Position numbers and translations under genes: made by a program | DNA from: CAVXJN01 sp963773585 | GTDB lineage: Bacteria; Pseudomonadota; Gammaproteobacteria; JASBUN01 | Direction of reading: 5' to 3' | NCBI GenBank assembly: GCA_963773585.1 | Contig: CAVZBR010000004.1 | Location: forward strand, 496,001-560,000 | DNA length: 64,000 bases | Notes under the pieces: model-generated | The model's database searches: none | Seen by the model: only the letters and a program-made list of their open reading frames with translations | What the model was told of the DNA's origin: nothing | Shown: in pieces, positions 19,107-26,898 of the stretch | How the letters are laid out: each line of letters opens with the position of its first letter | Numbering within the stretch: position 1 is the stretch's first letter

Positions 19107-20453
19107 TCATTTGCCGATGCAAAAGCTGCCGAAGATCCGGCCGAGAAGGTCATCGCTTGTGAATGCACCGGTGATCTGGTCGAGACAGCGTTGGGTCAGT
19201 CGCAGTTCCTCCGCGGCGAGTTCGCCAGCGCCTTGGGCGAGTCGGTCATGGGCTTGCGCGAGATGCTGTCTGGCGTCGCGCAGCGAGTCGAGGTGTCGCC
19301 GGCGGGCCAGGAAGTCGCCGCCGCCCTCACCGCTGTAGCCGATACTTTCCTTTAGATGGGCGCGCAAGCTGTCGACCCCGGCGCCGGTGCGGGCGGAGAG
19401 CGCGACGGTCGGCCGGTCGGCGGCGACCAGACCCGGGGCCGCCCCGGTCAAATCGATCTTGTTGCGCAACAGGGTGAGCGGGATCTGATCCGGCAATGCA
19501 TCGAGTATCGCCTGATCCTGGGCGGTGAAGCCTTCCCGGTCGTCGAGCACCAGGAGGACCCGATCGGCTTCGGCGAGGGCGCGCCAAGCGCGTTCCACGC
19601 CGATGCGTTCAACCTCGTCTTCGGTTTCGCGTAGTCCCGCCGTATCGACGATGTGCACCGGCATGCCGTCGAGCTCGATGTGCTCGCGCAGTACATCGCG
19701 GGTGGTGCCTGGCACTTCGGTGACGATGGCCGTGTCACGCGCGGCAAGGACATTGAGAAGACTGGATTTGCCGGCATTCGGGCGGCCGGCGATCACTACC
19801 GTGATGCCGTCGCGCAGCAAACAACCCTGGCGCGCTCGGGCGATGATCTCGTCGATTTTTGCTTGCAGCTCTGCGACTTGGGCACCAATGCCCGCGTTGG
19901 CCAGGAAGTCGATTTCCTCTTCGGGAAAATCGATTGCCGCTTCGACAAAACTGCGCAACACGATCAACTCTTCGACCAGGACGTAGACCCGCCGCGAGAA
20001 CGATCCCTGCAGTGAGCGCAGCGCGGCGCGCGCTGCCTGCTCGCTGCCCGCCTCGATGAGGTCGGCGATGGATTCGGCCTGAGCCAGATCGACACGACCG
20101 TTGAGAAACGCGCGCTGGGAAAATTCCCCCGGCGCCGCCATGCGCGCGCCCTGGGTCAGGCAGGCTTGGAGGACCAGATCGAGCACCACTTGGCCACCGT
20201 GGCCCTGGAGCTCCAGCACGTCTTCGCCGGTAAAGGTGCAAGGGGCGGGAAAGAACAGGGCGATGCCGTCGTCGATCGCTTGCCCGTGGGCATCGCGAAA
20301 TTCGGCATGCAGCGCCCGGCGGGGCGCTGGTACGCGACCGATGATTGCTTTCGCGATGTCGCGACTGCGCTGTCCGGACACCCGGACGATGCCAATTCCA
20401 CCCTTGCCGGGCGGCGTGGCGACGGCAGCAATGGTGTCTTCAACATAGGCCAT
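19107..20453 (-). CDS. mnmE: tRNA modification GTPase MnmE
   Basis: MnmE, with MnmG, builds (c)mnm5 on U34 of certain tRNAs. The 448-residue product has the N-terminal formyl-THF-binding domain (MAYVEDTIAAVATPPGKGGIG and the R/K-rich loop), G1 GRPNAGKS at 223-230, G3 DTAGLRETED, G4 NKID, and the C-terminal catalytic-type CIGK at 445-448 in GRIFGSFCIGK. It follows yidC by 45 bp on the minus strand, the classical rpmH-rnpA-yidD-yidC-mnmE run. Confidence 0.97.
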   Translation of the reverse strand: MAYVEDTIAAVATPPGKGGIGIVRVSGQRSRDIAKAIIGRVPAPRRALHAEFRDAHGQAIDDGIALFFPAPCTFTGEDVLELQGHGGQVVLDLVLQACLTQGARMAAPGEFSQRAFLNGRVDLAQAESIADLIEAGSEQAARAALRSLQGSFSRRVYVLVEELIVLRSFVEAAIDFPEEEIDFLANAGIGAQVAELQAKIDEIIARARQGCLLRDGITVVIAGRPNAGKSSLLNVLAARDTAIVTEVPGTTRDVLREHIELDGMPVHIVDTAGLRETEDEVERIGVERAWRALAEADRVLLVLDDREGFTAQDQAILDALPDQIPLTLLRNKIDLTGAAPGLVAADRPTVALSARTGAGVDSLRAHLKESIGYSGEGGGDFLARRRHLDSLRDARQHLAQAHDRLAQGAGELAAEELRLTQRCLDQITGAFTSDDLLGRIFGSFCIGK

Positions 20454-20498
20454 GGCGTCAAACCCGCGTTCGGCACGGGCGCTGTGCCGCGGTCGGGC

Positions 20499-22196
20499 TC
20501 AGCGTTTCGCGGTAGCGCCGGTGATCCTTCGGGTGATGATCCATTGTTGCAGTATCGATAGGGAGTTGTTGGTCACCCAATACAATACCAGCCCGGCCGG
20601 GAAGAACAGGAAGAACACCGTGAAAATGATCGGCAGGAACATCATGATCTTGGCCTGCAACGGATCCAGCGGCGCCGGGTTAAGGCGCTGTTGGACCACC
20701 ATGGTCAGACCCATGAGCACCGGCAGCACGTAATAGGGATCTTTGGTCGACAAGTCCTGGACCCAGAGAATCCACGGCGCCTGGCGAAGTTCGACGCTTT
20801 CCAGCAGCACCCAGTACAGGGCGATGAACACTGGGATCTGGACCACGATGGGGAGACAGCCGCCCAGCGGATTGATCTTTTCCTTCTTATAAAGATCCAT
20901 CAACGCCTGGTTCATCTTCTGCTTGTCGTCGCCGAAGCGTTCCTTGAGCGCCTGCATGCGCGGCTGCACGGCGCGCATTTTCGCCATGGACCGGTAGCTG
21001 GTCTCTGACAGCTTGTAGAACGCGAGTTTCAGCAGCACCACCAATAGCACGATCGCCCAGCCCCAATTGCCGACCAGCTTGTGCAGCGTCTTGAGGAGCC
21101 AGAACAGCGGCTTCGACAGGAAGGTCAGAATGCCGTAATCGACCGTAAGCTCCAGTCCCGGTGACAGGGACTCGAGTTTGCTTTGGACCTTCGGCCCGAC
21201 ATACAGCTTGCTGCTGAAATCGTGTTCGGCACCGGGGGCGATGGTTTGCACCGGCGTGATCAAGCCCAGGTTGAAATAGTGTGTGGCATCCTGGTAGCGG
21301 CTGTAGAAAGTATCGGTCGCATCTGCCGGTGGAATCCATGCACCAAGAAAATAGTGCTGCAACATCGCCACCCAACCGCCTTTGACACTTGGCCGTTGCA
21401 GGGCTTTGTCGCGCATATCGGAGAAATCGATTTTCTCGTAATGATTCTCGGGGGTGTAGATGGCGCCCCCGGTATAGGTGTGAATTCCGAACAGGGTATG
21501 GCCGGAGTCGGCGGGCTGCGAGCGCTTGATCTGGCGGTAAAACGCGCCCTGCCACGGCTGCTCGGAATGATTGCGCACCAGGTATTGCAGGTCCACGGAA
21601 TAGCTGCCGCGGTGGAAGGTGTAGCGCTTGATGACGTCGATGCCGTCATGGCTCCAGGTGAGATCCACTTGCACCGAATCTTCGCCTTCGGCCAGGCGGT
21701 AATCGGACCTGGCGGCCTGATAGGTGGCATGGTGGTCAGGCCCCGTGCCCTTCACCATGCTGAATCCCGACTGCGCCACAGATAGACCGGTGCCGGAATC
21801 GTGCAGCAGCGCGATCGGGGTCTCATCGTTGATGGATACCGGGTACTGAACCAGTCGCGCCAAGCGCACGTCGCCACCGTAGGTGTCGAGCTCGACTTCG
21901 AGTACATCGGTACGCACATGAATACGCTGACCGCTGTTCAAGCGTGCCGTCTGCGCGGGCGGATGATCCGCCGCAGTGGACGTCGCTTCGGCATTCGGCG
22001 CTTGTGGCACGTCGGCGGGCGCCTGAACCTTGGGAGCATTGGTTTGCGGTGCTTCGCTGCCGGGTTCAGGTGCTTGCGCGGAACTCGTTGCCGCCTGCTT
22101 GGCGGGACGCGGACCGTAATCGGCCTGCCATGCTTGAAACAGCAACAAGCCGACAAAACTCAACGCGATGAGTAAATATAACCTCGGGTTGTCCAT
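20499..22196 (-). CDS. yidC: Membrane protein insertase YidC
   Basis: YidC inserts and folds inner-membrane proteins alone or with SecYEG, including Fo subunits c and a. The 565-residue product starts MDNPRLYLLIALSFVGLLLFQAW (TM1). A Pro/Ala-rich linker and the large periplasmic beta-supersandwich (about 65-345) follow, then the five-helix core with NWGWAIVLLVVLLKLAFY and GGCLPIVVQIPVFIALYWVL. The periplasmic domain marks the Gram-negative type. It begins 3 bp after yidD. Confidence 0.97.
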   Translation of the reverse strand: MDNPRLYLLIALSFVGLLLFQAWQADYGPRPAKQAATSSAQAPEPGSEAPQTNAPKVQAPADVPQAPNAEATSTAADHPPAQTARLNSGQRIHVRTDVLEVELDTYGGDVRLARLVQYPVSINDETPIALLHDSGTGLSVAQSGFSMVKGTGPDHHATYQAARSDYRLAEGEDSVQVDLTWSHDGIDVIKRYTFHRGSYSVDLQYLVRNHSEQPWQGAFYRQIKRSQPADSGHTLFGIHTYTGGAIYTPENHYEKIDFSDMRDKALQRPSVKGGWVAMLQHYFLGAWIPPADATDTFYSRYQDATHYFNLGLITPVQTIAPGAEHDFSSKLYVGPKVQSKLESLSPGLELTVDYGILTFLSKPLFWLLKTLHKLVGNWGWAIVLLVVLLKLAFYKLSETSYRSMAKMRAVQPRMQALKERFGDDKQKMNQALMDLYKKEKINPLGGCLPIVVQIPVFIALYWVLLESVELRQAPWILWVQDLSTKDPYYVLPVLMGLTMVVQQRLNPAPLDPLQAKIMMFLPIIFTVFFLFFPAGLVLYWVTNNSLSILQQWIITRRITGATAKR

Positions 22197-22199
22197 TGG

Positions 22200-22427
22200 C
22201 TACTTTCTTGTGATTTCTTCGGGAACCGGGTCGAGTCCACCTGGACTCCAGGGATGGCAGCGCGACAAACGTCGCAAGCTCAGCCAGCCACCGCGCAGCA
22301 CGCCGTAGCGGGCGATGGCAGTGTGTGCGTAACACGAACAGCTGGGATAGAAGCGACAATGACTACCCAGCATCGGGCTGATCAAATATTGGTAGCCACT
22401 GATCAAAAGGATGAAGAGCTTGCGCAT
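22200..22427 (-). CDS. yidD: Membrane protein insertion efficiency factor YidD
   Basis: YidD is a small membrane-associated protein that improves YidC-dependent insertion. The 75-residue product has the family pattern of an N-terminal hydrophobic stretch (LLISGYQYLISPMLGSHCRF) followed by three conserved Cys in HCRFYPSCSCYA and a fourth in RCHPW. It overlaps the end of rnpA by 25 bp and precedes yidC by 3 bp, so the three genes are translationally linked. Confidence 0.95.
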   Translation of the reverse strand: MRKLFILLISGYQYLISPMLGSHCRFYPSCSCYAHTAIARYGVLRGGWLSLRRLSRCHPWSPGGLDPVPEEITRK

Positions 22428-22783
22428 CTTTGCACCAACCGTACCCAGTGACGCTCAAGGGACGCATGCATTTGGTTGCTGGTTTTCGCGGCAAGCCCAC
22501 TGCGAGCGAGCACGACCAGGTCCAGGCCTGAAAGCTGCAGTTGGTGGTGGCGAAAACTTTCGCGTACCGCCCGCTTGATGCGGTTGCGTGCTACTGCGTG
22601 CTTCACATGCTTGCGGGCGATTGCGAGCCCGAGACGCGCTTCCGGTAATTGGTTGGATCGAGCAAGCACTGTAAAGCAGTCATCGCTGGATTTAATGGCG
22701 CGCGTGAAGACCCGTTGAAACTGCGCGCCTTGGGTCAGCCGCAGCGCGCGCGGAAACCGTGCCGAGCCGGTGCCGCGGCGCAA
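22403..22783 (-). CDS. rnpA: Ribonuclease P protein component
   Basis: RnpA is the protein cofactor of RNase P, which trims tRNA 5' ends. The 126-residue product has the FPRALRLTQGAQFQRVF opening and the RNA-contact motif ARNRIKRAVRESFR. The longest start is a TTG at 22783, two bases after the rpmH stop; TTG or GTG starts are common in this gene. The 3' end overlaps yidD by 25 bp. Confidence 0.95.
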   Translation of the reverse strand: MRRGTGSARFPRALRLTQGAQFQRVFTRAIKSSDDCFTVLARSNQLPEARLGLAIARKHVKHAVARNRIKRAVRESFRHHQLQLSGLDLVVLARSGLAAKTSNQMHASLERHWVRLVQRCASSSSF

Positions 22784-22785
22784 GT

Positions 22786-22920
22786 TCAGGGAGTCAGGCG
22801 CGCGCGACCCTTCGCACGGCGGGCCTTGAGCACCAGGCGACCGTTCTTGGTGGCCATGCGGGCGCGAAAACCGTGGGTGCGCTTGCGTTTCAATACGCTG
22901 GGTTGGAAAGTTCTTTTCAT
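22786..22920 (-). CDS. rpmH: 50S ribosomal protein L34
   Basis: This 44-residue gene reads MKRTFQPSVLKRKRTHGF on the minus strand and ends RLTP before TGA at 22786-22788. Length and sequence are those of the very basic L34 protein of the large subunit. It is the first gene of the rpmH-rnpA-yidD-yidC-mnmE run, reads away from dnaA, and is driven by the promoter at 22970-22998. Only weak complementarity to 16S rRNA is visible upstream. Confidence 0.97.
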   Translation of the reverse strand: MKRTFQPSVLKRKRTHGFRARMATKNGRLVLKARRAKGRARLTP

Positions 22921-22969
22921 GACAGTATCCGTGGAGGAGCCGCTAGGGCCCGGTCACATGAAACGCCGA

Positions 22970-22998
22970 ATCCTACTGACTCCGATGCAGCCAGTCAA
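22970..22998 (-). promoter_or_regulatory. Sigma70-type promoter of rpmH-rnpA
   Basis: Minus-strand TTGACT (5 of 6) and TAGGAT (4 of 6) are separated by 17 nt, with transcription starting near 22963, about 43 nt before the rpmH ATG. The two DnaA boxes at 23015-23038 lie directly upstream of the -35. Confidence 0.65.
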
Positions 22999-23014
22999 TA
23001 CACCGGCGCCGGTT

Positions 23015-23038
23015 TTATCCACTGGACGATGTGGATAA
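23015..23038. promoter_or_regulatory. DnaA boxes upstream of dnaA
   Basis: TTATCCACT (one mismatch, plus strand) at 23015-23023 and a perfect TTATCCACA on the minus strand at 23030-23038 face each other about 80-100 bp before the dnaA ATG. This is the usual place for DnaA autoregulation. A weak dnaA promoter may use TAGACT at 23055-23060, whose -35 would overlap the second box. Confidence 0.75.
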
Positions 23039-23118
23039 CTTCGCCGGCCCGGGTTAGACTCCTGGTCCCCTGTTCTGGTTCGGCCACGTCCCGCTACGTC
23101 AATGGAGCTATTCGCGCG

Positions 23119-24444
23119 ATGGACACTTCGCTTTGGAGCAAATGTCTCGAGCGCCTCGAAGGCAGTATCGATCAAGCGCAGTTCAACACCTGGATCCGTC
23201 CCCTGCACGCCGTTGAGGATGGCAGTCGGCTGCGGCTGCTGGCGCCGAACCAGTTCGTATTGGACCGGGTCAGGGATCAGTTTTTCGGTCTCATCAACGA
23301 TGCGGTATCGGACAGCGCCAACGGCGCGGTGCCGGCGCTGATCCTGGAAGTGGGCAGTTCCAAACAGCGAGTGGCGCCGACCCGGTTCGTGCGCTCGGCG
23401 CCGAGGCCCACCGGCAACCAGTTGCAGAGCAATCTCAATCCCGGTTTCACCTTCGATTCGTTCGTGGAAGGCAAGTCCAACCAGCTGGCCCGCGCCGCCT
23501 CGGTGCAGATCTCGGAGAATCCGGGGGTCGCCTACAATCCGCTGTTCGTGTACGGCGGTGTCGGGCTCGGCAAGACCCACCTCATGCATGCCATCGGCAA
23601 CATGATGCTGGCACAGAATCCGCAGGCGAAAGTGGTGTATCTGCACTCGGAACGCTTCGTTGCAGACATGGTCAAAGCCTTGCAGCACAATGCCATCGAC
23701 GATTTCAAACGCCATTACCGATCCCTGGATGCGCTGTTGATCGACGATATTCAGTTTTTCGCCGGCAAAGAACGTTCGCAGGAAGAGTTTTTCCATACAT
23801 TCAATGCGTTGCTTGAGCGAGAGCAACAGATCATCCTGACCTGCGATCGCTACCCGAAAGAAGTCAACGGCCTGGAGGAGCGACTCAAGAGCCGCTTCGG
23901 CTGGGGGTTGACGGTGGCGATCGAGCCGCCGGAACTGGAGACCCGGGTGGCCATCCTGATCGGCAAGGCGACCCAAAGCCAAGTGGAGTTGCCCAATGAA
24001 GTGGCGTTCTTCATGGCGAAACGGATTCGCTCCAACATCCGCGAACTCGAGGGCGCATTGCGGCGGGTGATCGCTCACTCGCGATTCACCAACCAAGCCA
24101 TCTCCATGGAACTGGCGCGGGAAGCGCTCAAGGACCTGCTGGCGCTCCAGGACAAGTTAGTTACCGTTGAAAATATTCAGAAAACAGTGGCTGAATACTA
24201 TAAGATTCGCGTACATGACCTCCTGTCTGCGCGCCGCAGCCGATCCATTACCCGGCCTCGTCAGGTAGCGATGGCGTTGGCCAAGGAACTCACAAATCAC
24301 AGCTTGCCGGAGATCGGCGACGCGTTCGGCGGCCGCGACCATACCACCGTGCTGCATGCGTGCCGCAAAGTCGTTGAACTGAAGGAAAGCGATCTGAGGA
24401 TCAGCGAAGACTACACAAACCTGTTGAGAATCCTCACAACATGA
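23119..24444 (+). CDS. dnaA: Chromosomal replication initiator DnaA
   Basis: DnaA binds DnaA boxes and opens oriC. The ATG at 23119 gives 441 residues: domain I (MDTSLWSKCLERLEG to about 85), a short linker, the AAA+ domain with Walker A GGVGLGKTH at 146-154 and Walker B LLIDDIQFF, and domain IV with the box-recognition signature GGRDHTTVLHACRK. The frame is open for another 120 codons upstream, but these cross the rpmH promoter and rpmH itself. TGGAGC lies before the ATG. The linker domain II is short compared with E. coli (467 residues in total). Confidence 0.98.
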   Translation: MDTSLWSKCLERLEGSIDQAQFNTWIRPLHAVEDGSRLRLLAPNQFVLDRVRDQFFGLINDAVSDSANGAVPALILEVGSSKQRVAPTRFVRSAPRPTGNQLQSNLNPGFTFDSFVEGKSNQLARAASVQISENPGVAYNPLFVYGGVGLGKTHLMHAIGNMMLAQNPQAKVVYLHSERFVADMVKALQHNAIDDFKRHYRSLDALLIDDIQFFAGKERSQEEFFHTFNALLEREQQIILTCDRYPKEVNGLEERLKSRFGWGLTVAIEPPELETRVAILIGKATQSQVELPNEVAFFMAKRIRSNIRELEGALRRVIAHSRFTNQAISMELAREALKDLLALQDKLVTVENIQKTVAEYYKIRVHDLLSARRSRSITRPRQVAMALAKELTNHSLPEIGDAFGGRDHTTVLHACRKVVELKESDLRISEDYTNLLRILTT

Positions 24445-24679
24445 TGTGGATAACTTGTGTACAAGCTCGGCAGACGACGCGCTGCCAAACTTATCCACAG
24501 GTTGCACACACCTTATGGGGCGTTCATACCATCGCCGACGCAAGCGTTTTTCGGCGACAAGCCCCTGTAGTGGAAGATATTTTTCGAGATATACACAGTT
24601 TTCGCTGGCCTTAATAACTGATCTAAATTTCTTAAATCTTTAATTAAATTACTAAGAACAAATCGGGAAAGGCACGCCC
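24445..24679. other. oriC: Origin of replication oriC (dnaA-dnaN intergenic region)
   Basis: The region between dnaA and dnaN holds a perfect DnaA box on the minus strand at 24445-24453 (abutting the dnaA stop) and a perfect box on the plus strand at 24491-24499. A weaker ATATACACA occurs close to 24590-24599. An AT-rich tract from about 24609 to 24660 (runs such as TTAATTAAATTAC), in an otherwise GC-rich sequence, is a good candidate duplex-unwinding element next to dnaN. Between the first boxes lies the near-palindrome CTTGTGTACAAG (24454-24465). Two facing perfect boxes plus an AT tract support oriC here. Confidence 0.88.
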
Positions 24680-25780
24680 ATGAAGTTCACAGCTCAACGG
24701 GAAACGATCCTCAAACCTCTGCAATTGGTAATCGGCGTGGTGGAAAGACGCCAGACCCTGCCAGTGCTTTCGAATTTGTTGCTGATCGCGGAAAACAATC
24801 GAATTTCCCTGACCGGTACGGATCTCGAAGTCGAGCTCGTGGCGAATGTGGAGTTGGACGTGGCCGAGCCGGGCGAAATTACACTCCCCGCGCGCAAGCT
24901 GCTGGACATTTGCCGGACGTTGCCGGATCAGGCGCAGCTGGAGTTGAGCACCGATGGCGAACGGGCGCAGTTGCGCTCCGGCCGCAGCCGTTTCACTCTG
25001 GCAACTCTCGCCGCCAACGAATTCCCCACGGTGGAAGAGATCAATGCAACGTTGGAATTCCAGCTACCGCAACGGGAACTCAAACGGGTGCTGGATAAGA
25101 CGCAGTTTTCCATGGCGCAGCAAGATGTGCGCTATTACCTGAACGGACTGATGTTGGAAATGGGCCCCAAGCAATTACGCAGCGTCGCAACCGATGGCCA
25201 TCGGTTGGCGGTTTGTGATACTGAGCTTGGCATACAAGGCGCTGATGGTCAGCAGGTGATCGTGCCGCGCAAGGGCATCCAAGAACTCAGTCGGCTCCTG
25301 GAGGACAACGAGGAACCGGTGTCGGTGCAGATTGGCAGCAATCATGTCCGGGTGCAGCTCAAGCAATTGCGGTTCACCTCGAAGCTGATCGACGGGCGGT
25401 TTCCCGATTACGATCGAGTGCTCCCGAAAGACAGCGACAAGGAAATCGTCGCCGACCGGGAAAGTTTCCGCCAAGCACTGGTGCGTACGTCGATCCTGTC
25501 GAACGAGAAATACCGTGGGATCCGATTGCAGCTGGAATCCGGCCGCTTACGGGTCCAGGCCCATAACCCCGAACAGGAAGAGGCCGAGGAAGAAATCGAA
25601 GTTGAGTATGACGGCCCGGAGCTGGAGATCGGCTTCAACGTCAATTACTTGTTGGATGCGCTGAGCGCGCTCGCCGGCGACAAGGCGCGCCTTTCCTTGC
25701 GGGACGCAAACAGCAGCTGCTTGATTCAGGAGGCGGACGCGTCCAAGTGCCGATACGTGGTCATGCCCATGCGCCTGTAG
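24680..25780 (+). CDS. dnaN: DNA polymerase III subunit beta (sliding clamp)
   Basis: The beta clamp tethers DNA polymerase III to DNA. The product is 366 residues, the E. coli length, starting MKFTAQRETILKPLQLVIGVVERR. Family blocks include TLPVLSNLLLIAENN, the repeated three-domain pattern, and the C-terminus KCRYVVMPMRL, where the VMPMRL tail forms part of the partner-binding cleft. GGGAAAGG precedes the ATG. It follows oriC directly. Confidence 0.98.
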   Translation: MKFTAQRETILKPLQLVIGVVERRQTLPVLSNLLLIAENNRISLTGTDLEVELVANVELDVAEPGEITLPARKLLDICRTLPDQAQLELSTDGERAQLRSGRSRFTLATLAANEFPTVEEINATLEFQLPQRELKRVLDKTQFSMAQQDVRYYLNGLMLEMGPKQLRSVATDGHRLAVCDTELGIQGADGQQVIVPRKGIQELSRLLEDNEEPVSVQIGSNHVRVQLKQLRFTSKLIDGRFPDYDRVLPKDSDKEIVADRESFRQALVRTSILSNEKYRGIRLQLESGRLRVQAHNPEQEEAEEEIEVEYDGPELEIGFNVNYLLDALSALAGDKARLSLRDANSSCLIQEADASKCRYVVMPMRL

Positions 25781-25800
25781 GCGCGAATGGGGATGCGTCC

Positions 25801-26871
25801 GTGGCCGCACTGGGCCTGCAGGGTCTGCAAATCCAAAACCTGCGTAATCTGGCGTCGGTGGATATCTCCCCGGCGCCGGGCATCAATCTGGTCTACGGCG
25901 CCAATGCGTCCGGCAAGACCAGCCTGCTGGAGGCGATCTATCTGCTCTCCCGTGGTCGGTCGTTCCGCACGCGTCGGTTCGAACGGCTGGTACGTTATGG
26001 CGAAACCCGCTACACGGTGTTCGGCCGCATCGCAGACCAAGGCCGAACCAAAGCGGCCGCTATCGAGCGAACCAAAGAGTCTCTGCGAGTCCGCGTAGAT
26101 GGACAGGATCTGGACAGCCTGGCCCCCCTGGCGACGCTGCTGCCGGTGCAGATTCTCCATCCCAACAGTCATAAGCTACTGGAAGAAGGGCCTCATTTCC
26201 GGCGCCAATACCTGGACTGGGGTGTGTTCCACGTGGAACATGGCTTCTATGACCATTGGCAACGCTACCAACGGGCGCTCCGACAGCGCAACGCCGCGCT
26301 TCGCACCGGAAGCCCGGCGGAATCCTGGGAACCGGAACTGGTACAAGCCGGGACCGCCATCGACGACATGCGTCGTGCGCATCTGGAACAACTGGCACCG
26401 CTGGTGGCGGCAATAGCGGACCGTCTATTGGACGCGCCGCCGCTGCGGCTCGAATACACGCAAGGCTGGAGCCGGGACCGTACGTTGGCGGAAGCGGTGG
26501 CCCACGGCCGAGAACAGGACCGAGAACGCGGGTTCACGTTTTCCGGCCCCCATCGTGCGGATTTGCGGGTCACCATCGGCGGGGTGAATGCAGCGGAGAC
26601 CGCGTCGCGCGGCCAGCAGAAGTTGTTGGTGAGTTCCCTGGTCTGCGCGCAGTGCATGCTATTTCAGAGGCGCAGCGGCAGACATCCGATTTTGCTGGTA
26701 GATGACCTTCCAGCGGAACTGGACCGCGAGCGTCGGGAGCGGTTTGTTGCGCAACTGCAAAGCTTGGCAGCGCAGGTGTTCGTCACCGCCATTGAGCCCG
26801 GTGCCCTTGCGTTCAGCGCCCCGTTCAAAGGGTTCCACGTGGAACACGGCGAAGTTCGGGAAGTGGTATAA
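25801..26871 (+). CDS. recF: DNA replication and repair protein RecF
   Basis: RecF is an SMC-like ATPase that loads RecA at gaps with RecOR. A GTG at 25801 with GGGGA upstream is preferred, giving 356 residues (E. coli 357) and a start of VAALGLQGLQIQNLRNL. A longer frame from 25747 would overlap dnaN by 34 bp and adds residues unlike the family. Walker A GANASGKT is at about 33-40, the ABC-type signature appears in AAETASRGQQKLLV, and Walker B in PILLVDDLPAELD. The gene body contains two parS sites. Confidence 0.95.
   Translation: MAALGLQGLQIQNLRNLASVDISPAPGINLVYGANASGKTSLLEAIYLLSRGRSFRTRRFERLVRYGETRYTVFGRIADQGRTKAAAIERTKESLRVRVDGQDLDSLAPLATLLPVQILHPNSHKLLEEGPHFRRQYLDWGVFHVEHGFYDHWQRYQRALRQRNAALRTGSPAESWEPELVQAGTAIDDMRRAHLEQLAPLVAAIADRLLDAPPLRLEYTQGWSRDRTLAEAVAHGREQDRERGFTFSGPHRADLRVTIGGVNAAETASRGQQKLLVSSLVCAQCMLFQRRSGRHPILLVDDLPAELDRERRERFVAQLQSLAAQVFVTAIEPGALAFSAPFKGFHVEHGEVREVV
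26225..26240. other. parS: parS centromere site 1 (inside recF)
   Basis: TGTTCCACGTGGAACA is a perfect 16-bp palindrome identical to a standard bacterial parS site. It lies in the recF coding sequence about 1.7 kb from oriC, the expected distance for chromosomal ParB loading. Confidence 0.93.
26831..26846. other. parS: parS centromere site 2 (3' end of recF)
   Basis: GGTTCCACGTGGAACA matches the parS palindrome at 15 of 16 positions; only the first base differs. It lies 606 bp from site 1, within the last codons of recF. Two sites in one gene is consistent with clustered parS near the origin. Confidence 0.88.
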
Positions 26872-26898
26872 TGCCGAATTGCTTTCTGAGGACCCCTT

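Noticed and set aside
22954..24096. 380-residue minus-strand frame opposite dnaA
   Set aside because: Antisense shadow of dnaA; it would also run through the DnaA boxes and the rpmH promoter.
24591..24599. Third DnaA box (ATATACACA) in oriC as a full site
   Set aside because: It mismatches the consensus at the first base, so it is kept only as a weak candidate within the oriC entry.
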